From Diphasiastrum complanatum (lineage: Eukaryota > Streptophyta > Lycopodiopsida > Lycopodiales > Lycopodiaceae), in contig CM055109.1 in NCBI GenBank assembly GCA_029204225.1, positions 28,538,861 to 28,602,860 of the forward strand: a DNA stretch of 64,000 bases. The letters are read 5' to 3'. A program made the translations under genes and the position numbers. Shown piece by piece: positions 55,588 to 64,000 of the stretch; position 1 is the stretch's first letter, and each line of letters starts with the position of its first letter. The notes beneath the pieces were generated by a model. That model ran no database searches. It saw only the letters and a list, made by a program, of their open reading frames with translations, and was not told the DNA's origin.

Positions 55588-55817
55588 CATAGTACCCCGT
55601 GGTACCGCTGGTATGGTACCGCCGGTACGGTACCGCCCTGCGATCCGCGGTACTAGGGCGGTACCATAATATCAAAAAAAAAAAAAATTCCCCGTGTTAT
55701 TTTCTCAAAAAAAAAAAAAAAATTTTTTTTTGGTACCGCCGACCGATATGGTACCGCGGTACCATATATGGTCCCGCGGTACTTGGATCCGCGGGACCTG
55801 GTACTGCGGGACCTATG
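55588..55817. mobile_element. 230-bp hAT-1 MITE with 8-bp TSD
   Basis: CATAGTACCCCGTGGTACC...GGGACCTATG, flanked by perfect 8-bp repeats ATATACAC (55580-55587 and 55818-55825). No coding capacity; A/T runs in the middle. The 8-bp TSD is the hAT hallmark and fixes CATAG...CTATG as the element ends. Confidence 0.85.
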
Positions 55818-55825
55818 ATATACAC

Positions 55826-55948
55826 ATTTTTTATTTATTTATTTTATTATGGTGCCGCCCTGGTAATGCGAATTTGAGGGCGGCGCCATACCGGCGGTAC
55901 CACCATTAATGTATCGGCGGTACCATAATGGCGGTACCATGGGCCACT
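55826..55948. repeat. hAT-1 right-end fragment
   Basis: GGTGCCGCCCTGGTAATGCG, GAGGGCGGCGCC and ATGGCGGTACCATGG lead to GGGCCACT, where a second MITE interrupts; the terminal ATG lies at 56434-56436 beyond it. Confidence 0.7.
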
Positions 55949-56425
55949 CATAGAACCCACGGTTCCTTGAATTGTGGTACGATTCATCTAAAAAAAAAAA
56001 ATTAATTAATTATCCTAATTTCCCCCCACAAAACCCCTCATAGCGTTTTTGACTCTCATTTCTCATTTCTCTCTATCTCCCTCTCTCTTATCAATTTGGG
56101 TAGACTTTTTTGGCCATTTTTTTTGCCTTTCTTTTGGGCAGTTTTTGGGGCTGGGTACTAAAAAAAAGAAAGAAAGGCCATTAAATAATTTGAAGTAAAT
56201 AATCTAAACTCCCTACAAATCTGCTTTTTCTGAAAAAATTTTGGCATTTTTTTAGGATTTTTTTGGGCTGTTTTTGGGGGTGGGACAACAAAAAAAAAAA
56301 TTAAGTAATTAATTAATTACCTGCCACGGTTCACACGGTTCCTGCATAAATGTTCTGAGAATCGTACGGTTCACTGTACAGTTCTCAGAACCGTACTGAA
56401 CCGTTAACGGTTCATTAATTCTATG
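55949..56425. mobile_element. 477-bp MITE (third end type) inserted in a hAT-1 end
   Basis: CATAGAACCCACGGTTCC...ACGGTTCATTAATTCTATG, flanked by gggccact (55941-55948) and ggggcact (56426-56433), an 8-bp TSD with one mismatch. Subterminal motif ACGGTTC/GAACCGT is repeated at least six times. The interior is AT-rich and has no ORF. Confidence 0.75.
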
Positions 56426-56438
56426 GGGGCACTATGAT

Positions 56439-56448
<10 letters not shown>

Positions 56449-56476
<28 letters not shown>
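56449..56476. repeat. (TA)n at the left end of hAT-2 copy 2
   Basis: Alternating TA directly before CTAAGGAAGCGGACCC. Confidence 0.92.
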
Positions 56477-56883
56477 CTAAGGAAGCGGACCCTGGACGCG
56501 GACGCGGACGCCTCAGGGGTGCGTCCGCGTCCGGACGCATCCCCCATTCTGAAAATTTTTTTTTTCAAAAAAAAAAAAAATTACAGGCACTTGCTCACGC
56601 TGTCCCACATCCCCAAAGCAAAATAGAAGCAATTTATGGCCCCTGCCCCCCCTCCCCTTTGGAATTAATTATCAGAGGGTGTTTGGCACCCACCTGCCCC
56701 CTCTTGTTAAAAAATAGGACAACGGTACCCAAAAAAATCTGCAACAGACCTAACCACTGCCCCCATGCCTCCCATGTCTGATATCTACAGAATCGGACAC
56801 GAAAGAGCAACAATTTATATTTTTTGAGTCTCCAAAACTCTGTCTCGTGCCCTCGCTATCTCTCTCTATACATGTAAACGATG

Positions 56884-57625
56884 CGCTCCCCGGATGAACC
56901 TCAACAACTTACTAATTACTAATGCTCCACAGTGTCATTCAACACAGGGAAGTTCAAGACCTGCACAGTACCATGGGCTATGTGATGAGATAGGTTTAGG
57001 GTTTAGGGAGGTACAACGTCACATGGGCAACAAATCGGGGCAGGTACAATGTCACATGGGCACTGTGGGGGAGTAGACCACGGGCCCAATCGGAGTGCAG
57101 CACGTGGGGGAGCTACACATGGAGGCAGGTACAGTAGCACATGGGCACTGTGGGGGAGCAGGCCATGGAGGGATCATGAACAACTGCACATGGGGAAACA
57201 GGTTGTGGTGTTAAATAGGCACTCACAAGGCCATTGTGAGAGGCTTTTTCAGAGGCTGTGAGAGAGCCATTGAGAGGCTTTGAGAGAGAGGCTGTGAGAG
57301 GCATTGTGAGCGGCTGTGAGAGAGAGAGAGAGGCTATGAGAGGCTGTGAGAGTCAGTTTGAGAAATAGGACGTCGTGAGAGATGAACTTCAACAACTTAT
57401 TGATTACTTATGCAAAACTGTGTCATTCACTACAGGGAACCACGAGATCTACACACTACTATGTCTTATATGATGTGATCGTCAACAACTTACTAATAAC
57501 TTATGCGAAACTGTGTCATTCACTACAGGGAACCACGAGACCTACACACTACTATGGCTCAATTGACGAGATCAGTTTCTCCCCGGATGAACTTCAACGG
57601 CTTACTAATTACTTGTGGCACAGTA
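56884..57625 (+). pseudogene. Tandem fragments of an Argonaute-like PIWI exon
   Basis: A unit of about 100 bases is repeated. It encodes GTTRPTHYYGSIDEISFSPD then ELQRLTNYL (57529-57610), GTTRSTHYYVLYDVI (57429-57478), GSSRPAQYHGLCDEIG (56952-56999) and, ahead of each, variants of DELQQLTNNLC. In plant Argonautes the PIWI domain has the order G-T-x-R-P-x-H-Y-H-V-L-x-D-E, then F-x-x-D-x-L-Q-x-L-x-x-x-L, near the C-terminus, the same order and spacing. Each unit is preceded by TTCACTACAG, like a splice acceptor. Stops between units and the lack of the rest of PIWI make it a non-functional capture. A hAT-1 arm (57000-57378) splits the array. Confidence 0.7.
57000..57378. repeat. hAT-1 second-ORF-side arm inserted in the Argonaute-like array
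   Basis: GGTACAACGTCACATGGGC, CACTGTGGGGGAGTAGACC and AGGCTGTGAGAGAG match 44640-44880. Its left edge is GGTTTAGGGTTTAGGG. It ends at GACGTCGTGAGAG, just before where the second ORF would start. Confidence 0.75.
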
Positions 57626-57990
57626 CCGACACGGGGGCTCCGAAACATCTCCCAGTTTTCAGGTCCTGACCGGACAAAGTGTCCCTGAAGCCCTGTTTAA
57701 CGTCGAACTTCAGATGGATGATTTGGGCCGGCCGTCCGTCCGTTCCTCGTCCTATCTGTTCCCACAGGTTCCTATTGAGGTTGTCCACTGGCCGAAACAG
57801 ACGGCACCTAAAACGGATCCCGTTTGGAGAAACTGGGGTGTCGGACGGAAAGCTGCAGAACTAGTCCATTTCACGTGACCTAATTGCGTTTCTCTCCCGT
57901 CGAAGGGCCATTTTGACTGAACGATACCCGAATCAAGCCAGACTCGATCCGTTGGGTTCGTATCGGGATCACGAACCTGTGGACTGTATT
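57626..57990 (+). other. Unidentified coding-like stretch
   Basis: Open frame to 57876: SVPEALFNVELQMDDLGRPS, YLFPQVPIEVVHWPKQTAPK and DPVWRNWGVGRKAAELVHF. GC-rich relative to its neighbours, with TTCCCACAG at 57760-57768 resembling an acceptor. It could be a second captured host fragment. I do not recognise it. 57991-58285 is low in complexity with nothing clear. Confidence 0.3.
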
Positions 57991-58309
57991 CCTGGACCAT
58001 CAATGCATTCTACACAAGTTTAAGTGGATGCTACACGAGTGCTGCACATACCTGTGGTGTAGTGCCTACGACACAATGAGGACGTGGGGTTCATGATGTT
58101 TATGGCTGTGGTTATGATGACTATGGTTGTGGCTTGTTTTGATGGTTATGGCTGTGGGGTTGTGGGTTTATGATGATTTGTTAGGGTTTAGGGTGTTATG
58201 TTAACTGTTCCATTTGTTACGGTGTCGGGTTTAGCGTGTTATGTTGAATGGTTGAACATGATGCATATGTTATGAGAGAGATGTAGATGTGCTGGTCTCT
58301 GTCTCTTTG

Positions 58310-58324
58310 TCTGTCTCTCTCTCT

Positions 58325-58384
<60 letters not shown>
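58310..58384. repeat. (CT)n microsatellite
   Basis: Long CT tract in the hAT-2 3' region. Confidence 0.92.
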
Positions 58385-58388
<4 letters not shown>

Positions 58389-58542
58389 TCTTGCACGAAG
58401 CAAATCATTTCTAACCAACCATTCAAATCTCACAAAGCTAACCATTTGTAAGCAACCATGATAAACTAGCCATGACACGAATAAACTGTAAAAAAATATA
58501 TACATCTCATCTGATGCCAGTATACATGATAGTCTGTGTGTA

Positions 58543-61500
58543 TCAATATCTACAAATCTGTGCTAAAAAAATCATCCCTCTGCGTGCTAGATGCATCCTC
58601 GGGGTTGTCAAATACAAAATCTGGCATCTGGGACTCCTCCAACTCTGGGCCAACGCCTGCCAAGAGACGACTAGAAAAATCATCGGTGCGTCCCTTCTTG
58701 GCTGGCCTGCCTCTGGGTCTACCGGAAGTACACTCCTGCCTGGGGGTCTCCCTCTGCCACGAGGGGGTCTCTGAGAAGAACCGACCGCCTGTGATGCTCT
58801 CAAGCGTCTCTGCGCAATCTGTCTCTGGGCGGCAGCGTCTGTCTCCCTCGCAAACTCTGACCAGCCATCATTTGAAAGGGGGCGTGATGTGGGAGTACTG
58901 GGTGGGGCACGTGGACCATCCCCTGCAAGGTCGACCGTCTCGTCTGAATCATATGTGGGCTCATCATCAGAGGAGGGCAATGGAACGTCAGCTGGAAGGG
59001 GGGTGGTCTCATCGGCATCGGCATCGGCATCGACATCATCCTCGGGATCACCTTGCAGAGCACGCCGAACGACATTGTCTGGATCAACCTCTGGCTCTGC
59101 CTCATGATCGGCTGCTGCAACCAAGCACTCATCGGGATTGACCTGCAGAAGTCAATCATTCGTGAGAATAGCCGAAGCAACCGTGAGGGCATTAATCTGA
59201 ATGTCTTAAACTAATACGAAAGCAAAACGATAGAGCAACGAAATATACCTGTAGCAGTAGGGCACGTGCGCCTCCTGCCCTCATGCTGTCCGTGATGCGT
59301 CGAACCACCCTGGTGTTGGTGTTGCAGTACACCAAGTCATGCATCGCTCAGTCGTCAGACGGTTCCGCCTGTTCGTGTGAACAAGGCTGAACGCTGACCA
59401 GTTCCGCTCGCACACGCAAGCAGAACAGTCCTGCATTAATTGGCAACAACTCGAGTGAGTACCGACCTTGTAGAAAAAATGCAAAAACTGGTTGGATGAA
59501 TGAGATTAGACAACATACCTGTGAAAGGACTCGGAGCGCGAGTGTCCTCAAGTCTGGCTGTCCAGCGCCGTAGCTCTCCCACCATGATACAAGTAAGAGC
59601 CTGTTCTCTTGGACACGTGCAAGGTCCTCGTTGAACAGCCCCAAACAGTGCCTGCAATTGAGCAGCGATGTGCGTGAGTACACTTGAGCCCGCGCAGGGA
59701 AATTGAGGGAACGAAAGCAAACGACAGAGCAAGAGTTTACTTGTAACTGAGCCTCTGCTCCTCGAGCCTGCTGCGGATACTAGTGTCGCTGCTGAGGAGG
59801 CGAATGTATGAGCATCGTGCACCCCTCGCGATCAACGAGCCTCAGAACAGAGTAGATGGGGCGCATGACGTCCATCAGCTGCTGCATATCCACCCAAAAA
59901 GGCTCCATGAAGAGGATGTCGTGGAAGGCCAAGCCCTCTGGGGTCGTGGACAAGTCCGTGGCGGTGAACTCTGCAGAAGTAGCCATGCACCGCAAATCAC
60001 CCTTGAGCTTGTGTAGCCGCTCAAGCGTGATGAACTGGTAGGCGAAGCGGGTGCGAGCGGGCTTCTTCAAGTTGAGCCTACATTGACAAACGGAATGAGA
60101 GGCACACATGAAACGAGCCAAAAAAAAAGAAGCATCTTGAATGAGCCAAAAAATAAGTAGCATCTTACCTGCTGAATGTGCTGAAAAGGGTAGTCATGCG
60201 GCGCTTGCGTGTGACGAAGTCCACAACCGCAAGTGCCCTCGTGAGAATCTCACTGACCCAAGGCAGGCGCCCGATGGAATGCAGGAGGAGGTCCAGTGAG
60301 TGTGCGGCACATGGAGTCCACACAATGGAGGGGTACTCTACCATAAGAAGCTCCCCCATACCGCGGCAGTTGGACGCATTGTCCGTCACAACCTTTCGCG
60401 ATACGTTCACACGATCAGTTCACAGCTTGGAAACACATTGCAATCAATTGAAAACAACGCAAAAGTTTTGTATCAACATTATGCAGTAAATGACCAAGCA
60501 ACCAATGAAAGAAAATGGACAACGCGCTGTGGCCCGACCTCCTCTACCGCTGCGCGGGTGATGCCGTAAATGTACTCGGCCGAATGCACTCTCCTTGCCT
60601 CGGAGGCGTCGATGCTGCGCAGGAACATGGAACCGTAACAACTAGAAACAATCACGTTGATGAGTGGACGTCTACGACGATCAGTCCACCCATCAGCCAT
60701 GATGGAACAGCCGTATCTATCCCAAGCCTCATGCAGTGCAGCTAGTCTCTCTCTGACTGATGCAACCCGCTCCTGGAGCAAAGGGCCGCGTAGTGCGTCG
60801 GCTGTGGGTGGTGTGTAGCCGGGCCCGCAGACTGCAACTTTCGAGATAGCCTCTCGAAAGATGCGGGATGATGCCATGATAAAGGGGAGGTTCAGGTCAT
60901 AGAACATCTGTGCTATGGTCCTGGTGGCCTCTTTGTGCTGCCCCTCTCTGAAGATCCCTGCATGGACATCTGTCTGGTGCCTCGGGATGTGGATGGCTGG
61001 GAGGATGTACATGGACGATGTGGACCTGGAGGTGGTGGATAGGTGTAGGTGCGGAAGCGGATGATGTGGACGAGCCGTGCAAATTTGACGGTGATGGCAC
61101 AGGCGTAGGTGCAGCAGTGGAGGCTGTGGATCCATGGGGAGTACTGGCAAAGGGGGTACGGTTGGCGGAGGCGGTGGCGGTGGCGGTGGCGGTGGCGGGT
61201 GCGGATGCGACGGTGGGGGTGGGGGTGGTGGCGCTGGGTGTACCAGTGGCAGGGTCGGTGGTAGTGGGTGCACCAATGGAAACAGAGTCCGCGGCATCTG
61301 TGGACGGCTCGCCGGGCTCAGCACCTGGCTCAACATATGCCTCGAGAATGCGAGCCCTCTCTGCGGAGGGGATGACCATACAAACGTCGATCCCGTAGCG
61401 TCCCCCCTGTGGGTCGGACTCGCAATCCCCCCAAATGTGCTCGAACCCGTGAGGCGTTCCCTGTGAACTGCTTTCGACAAAAAGGGCAACGCCACTTTTT

Positions 61501-61545
61501 GTCGGGCATCAACTCCACCTCATCCCAAATGGGACGAGCGGCCAT
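58543..61545 (-). pseudogene. hAT-2 transposase, copy 2 (all domains, several frameshifts)
   Basis: Exon 1 begins MAARPIWDEVELMPDKKWRC at 61545, with a BED-type finger CPFCRKQFTGNASRVRAHLG. After frame changes come AERARILEAYVEPG and a Pro/Ala/Thr linker, then at about 60900-60515 the DUF659-like FYDLNLPFIMASSRIFREAI, MADGWTDRRRRPLINVIVSS and EYIYGITRAAVEEVGPQ. After an intron (about 60411-60514): VVTDNASNCRGMGELLMVEY and AAHSLDLLLHSIGRLPW. Then KKPARTRFAYQFITLERLHK (about 60070), a dimerisation-like part (CERNWSAFSLVHTNRRNRLT, about 59400), and the acidic plus AT-hook tail (RPPRGRGRPPGRSV, 58543-59124). The same layout as hAT-1 with clearly different sequence. Confidence 0.75.
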
Positions 61546-61554
61546 CTCTCTCTC

Positions 61555-61591
<37 letters not shown>

Positions 61592-61719
61592 TACACACAC
61601 ACAAAAGCACGCAAAACTAATATCTCTCTCTCTCTCTCTTCTCCTAGACCCCAAACCCAAGCATCCTAAACCCTAAACTCACACACACACACCATGTCTC
61701 GTACACGCGCGCACACACA

Positions 61720-61780
<61 letters not shown>

Positions 61781-61901
61781 ACACTCCTTGTCTCTTCCTC
61801 TCTCTCTCTCACACACAAATCACCACACACACACACATGTGATACACAAATCAACATGAATTATCACACACACACACACAACTCATCACACACACCATAA
61901 C

Positions 61902-61961
<60 letters not shown>

Positions 61962-61980
61962 CTCTATCCCTCTCCCTCAC

Positions 61981-62054
<74 letters not shown>

Positions 62055-62075
62055 TCCCGCCCTCTTTCTCTCATC
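61546..62075. repeat. Long (TC)n/(CA)n microsatellite complex
   Basis: Runs of TC at about 61546-61586, 61624-61640, 61724-61770, 61903-61959 and 61986-62050, with CA runs between, upstream of the hAT-2 start codon. Confidence 0.92.
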
Positions 62076-62139
62076 TCGGGCTTCTCGGGCTTCTGCGGAA
62101 CAGTCCGCTGCCCGCGCGCCCCCTTTTTTTTTTTTTTTA

Positions 62140-62291
62140 AAAACACGTCCGGGGCCCGGTCGCGTCCAGAAAAGAATTTCAAATTTTTTTTTGGACGCGT
62201 CCGACCCTGCGTCCGGGGGTCGGACGCGTCTGGGTCCGAGCGTCGGACGCGGACGTGAAAAGGCCGCGTCCGGCCCGGACCCTCGTGTCTG
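62140..62291. promoter_or_regulatory. hAT-2 right-end GGACGCG array
   Basis: GGACGCGTCCG, GCGTCCGGGG, TCGGACGCGTC and CGGACGCGGACG occur within 150 bases: short palindromes of GGACGCGTCC, analogous to the GGTACC array of hAT-1 and probably protein-binding (inference). Confidence 0.55.
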
Positions 62292-62544
62292 CTAAGGAAG
62301 CGACCCCTGCGTCCGAACGCGCGTCCGCATCCGGACGTGGACGTGCAGGGGTGCGTCCGGGAATCCGGACGCGTCCGATTTTTTTTTTTTTTTTTTTAAT
62401 TTTTTTTTAGAGTTATTTAGCATAAAAACAAAAAGAAATAAAAAAAAATATGGACGCGTCCGACCCCGCGTCCGGGGGTCAAACGCGACCGGGTCCGGAC
62501 GCTGGACGCGGACGCGGAATGTCCGGCCCGGACCCTCATGTCTG

Positions 62545-62546
<2 letters not shown>
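62292..62546. mobile_element. Short hAT-2-like element abutting copy 2
   Basis: 255 bp starting CTAAGGAAGCGACCC and ending GACCCTCATGTCTGTT, the same two ends as copy 2, with GGACGCG repeats at both ends and a T-rich middle. Either a MITE placed head-to-tail or a duplicated end. Right flank is (TA)n. Confidence 0.6.

Positions 62547-62592
<46 letters not shown>
62547..62592. repeat. (TA)n right of the hAT-2 elements
   Basis: About 46 bases of alternating TA directly after TGTCTGTTAA. Confidence 0.95.
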
Positions 62593-62596
<4 letters not shown>

Positions 62597-63663
62597 ACTA
62601 AATGATCTTTTAATCCTATTATTTAAAATGATGCTTAATCCGATCCTTATGCTCCTTGGATCAGTTTTCTGTTGGATCAAAACTAGCATATAAATACTGG
62701 GTCGAAATGCTGTCTGGATTGAAATTGTTTGATATTGGGCTGAAATCGAATACCGATACTGGGGCAGGGTCGGAAGGGGTTGAGGCTCATTGTTCTAGCA
62801 AGGCAACGTGGTTTCGATATCAATCCTTCTTAACGATCAATGATACTGCATAATAATTTCAGAGCTGTGATGTATTATAAGATATTGTTGAACTCTACAG
62901 GGAAATCATACTTCGCCACCAATTTTGTGCCCTAGTTCGAACAAATATCAGGAGATTATTTCTTTTGCTAAACTAAGCCACTAACTTCCTGTAAAAAAAT
63001 GGGAAAAAAAATAAATCACAAAAAAGTTGCTCCATACATACGAAATGTGGCATACTTACTTTTGAAATGTTAGCAAACCGTGCATCTGTGCATCTATGCG
63101 TTGTAGGACTTCATACACTCGGAATATTGGGAGGGAGAGAGCCTATTTCCTTTCTTGTTTTGATTCTCTTTAGAAGAATAACTTTTCTATGGATTTGGCA
63201 ATGAAAATCTTCTTGGTTCAGAAAAAATACTTAATTCTATTTGTTTTCAAAGTGTTTTCATTTCCTTTTCAGAATAAATTGATATCACCCAACCCACCCT
63301 TGGTCACACTCTCAATTCGTTGAGTAAATTTTTGAAAAAGATTTATTTCTTTTGAGGTACGTCTGGTACCATGTTTGCATCTCTCTCTCTCTCACACACA
63401 CATGTTTGTTTGTTCACCTGATTTAATTTATCATTTGCAGCATTCTCTGCTAGATTGGCTACTAGGATAAGGATGCCAAGATCAAGGTCCTATGATTCTT
63501 GGATGTGCTTTTTATGATGGAAAGTGTCAGATCATTTTGGGAATTTTGGATTGTGTTTCGTTGACTATTCACTATGGCATTTGCAGTTTTATCTACTCTT
63601 ATGTACATTTAGATAATTCATCTAAGCAATCATTGACTTGTTTTTTGGGCATGGATTGTGTAG
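62593..63663 (+). other. 3' end of the giant intron; no gene
   Basis: AT-rich with no coding frame; a short (CT)n(CA)n run at about 63382-63401. Ends GGCATGGATTGTGTAG at the acceptor. Confidence 0.65.
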
Positions 63664-64000
63664 GTATTTAGTCACTTCAACATGGCACACGAAATGGCAG
63701 CTTTGTTGGAGTCAAGGGCACGAAAAGGGTTGTTGCAACATTGGGTAGCGAGACACGATTTTGATCAAAATGAAGAGCTGCTGGAGATAATGAGATTCTT
63801 TGTGGAAGCTTCGGAAGTATATGGGGGGATTGATTGTGGCAACAGAACTAGATGGTGCTGCGCACAAGCGTCCTTGATTTCTTTGCAGCTCCGTATGCCC
63901 GAAAGCACATGGTTGAATCTGACAGACACAAATGCGCGGAGGCTGCTTGTGGAGCAGCGACGCTTTCAAGAAGCTCTTATTGTTGCCGAAGCCTATGGAT
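63664..64000 (+). CDS. Spatacsin (SPG11) homologue, following exon (runs off window)
   Basis: 337 bases open in phase 0: VFSHFNMAHEMAALLESRA, ARHDFDQNEELLEIMRFFVE, ASEVYGGIDCGNRT, CAQASLISLQLRMPESTWLN, NARRLLVEQRRFQEALIVAE and AYG at the edge. It directly continues the exon ending at 12636 and matches my recollection of the plant spatacsin C-terminal family, where this helical segment follows the block ending DLDAFAM. The acceptor is GTGTAG at 63658-63663. The exon has no end in the window. Function as for the first exon; identity rests on remembered family sequence, not on a search. Confidence 0.85.

Larger units (their letters stand above)
56477..62291 (-). mobile_element. hAT-2 copy 2, with captured sequences
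   Basis: The left end CTAAGGAAGCGGACCCTGG with GGACGCGGACGCGGACG repeats, and the right end at 62140-62291 with GGACGCGTCCG-type repeats ending GACCCTCGTGTCTGC. (TA)n lies at 56449-56476 and, beyond a short second element, at 62547-62592. Contains the hAT-2 transposase (58543-61545, minus), long TC-rich 5' tracts, an Argonaute-like array, a hAT-1 arm and an unassigned coding-like stretch. Confidence 0.65.
12637..63663 (+). other. Giant intron (51,027 bp) of the spatacsin-like gene, filled with TEs
   Basis: Begins GTATGTGTATCTG and ends TTGTGTAG. The two flanking exons are contiguous in the protein family (HFNPHDLDAFAM joined to VFSHFNMAHEMAALLE). Non-TE intron is seen only at about 12637-12885 and 62593-63663. 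Splicing across it is inferred from frame and homology, with no transcript data. Confidence 0.8.

Noticed and set aside
61134-61466. Gly-rich + strand frame at the start of hAT-2
   Set aside because: Antisense shadow of the Pro-rich linker encoded on the minus strand.

Overview
The window is plant nuclear DNA, from a species with a large, repeat-laden genome. Only two short stretches are host coding sequence: exons at 12298-12636 and 63664-64000 on the + strand. Both read like the C-terminal region of plant spatacsin (the SPG11 homologue). They join in phase 0 across one GT-AG intron of about 51 kb (12637-63663). Almost everything else is transposable elements (TEs), mostly decayed and nested in one another. 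Intron size and repeat load suggest a gymnosperm or fern-like genome rather than a compact angiosperm, but the species cannot be fixed from the sequence alone. Boundaries of decayed elements are good to about 10-30 bases unless a target-site duplication (TSD) or LTR end is stated.

Region 1-12297 (upstream intron): a LINE fragment (1-604). A longer LINE (LINE-a) on the minus strand with ORF1, APE-type endonuclease, reverse transcriptase (RT) and a Cys/His tail. It is split by a Ty3/Gypsy element with both LTRs (1372-5176) and by an array of small hairpins (7398-7858). Then a degenerate LINE RT scrap and the 5' part of another LTR element (9547-11019).

Region 12637-63663 (giant intron): seven pieces of one hAT-like DNA transposon family (hAT-1), named here A, B, CD, E, F, G plus an arm at 57000. 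It has a zinc-finger/DUF659/hAT transposase, a Pro-rich tail with AT-hook motifs, and a convergent small second ORF. A second family (hAT-2) is present at 48460-50311 and 56477-62291. Wherever an end is preserved, both families sit against (TA)n tracts. Their ends carry dense family-specific palindrome arrays (GGTACC in hAT-1, GGACGCG in hAT-2). Two miniature relatives (55588-55817 and 55949-56425) show 8-bp TSDs. Interleaved are four Ty1/Copia elements, a solo LTR, three tandem LINE-a 3' pieces with (TC)n tails, and a 404-bp TRIM whose LTRs each hold a tRNA-like sequence with pol III A and B boxes.

Most notable: the (TA)n-associated two-gene hAT system with AT-hook tails; the tRNA-bearing TRIM; a tandemly multiplied fragment resembling the Argonaute PIWI domain inside the hAT-2 element; and the 51-kb intron holding them all. 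No intact TE gene was found: every transposase and polyprotein has stops, frameshifts or deletions, so any movement would need copies elsewhere.
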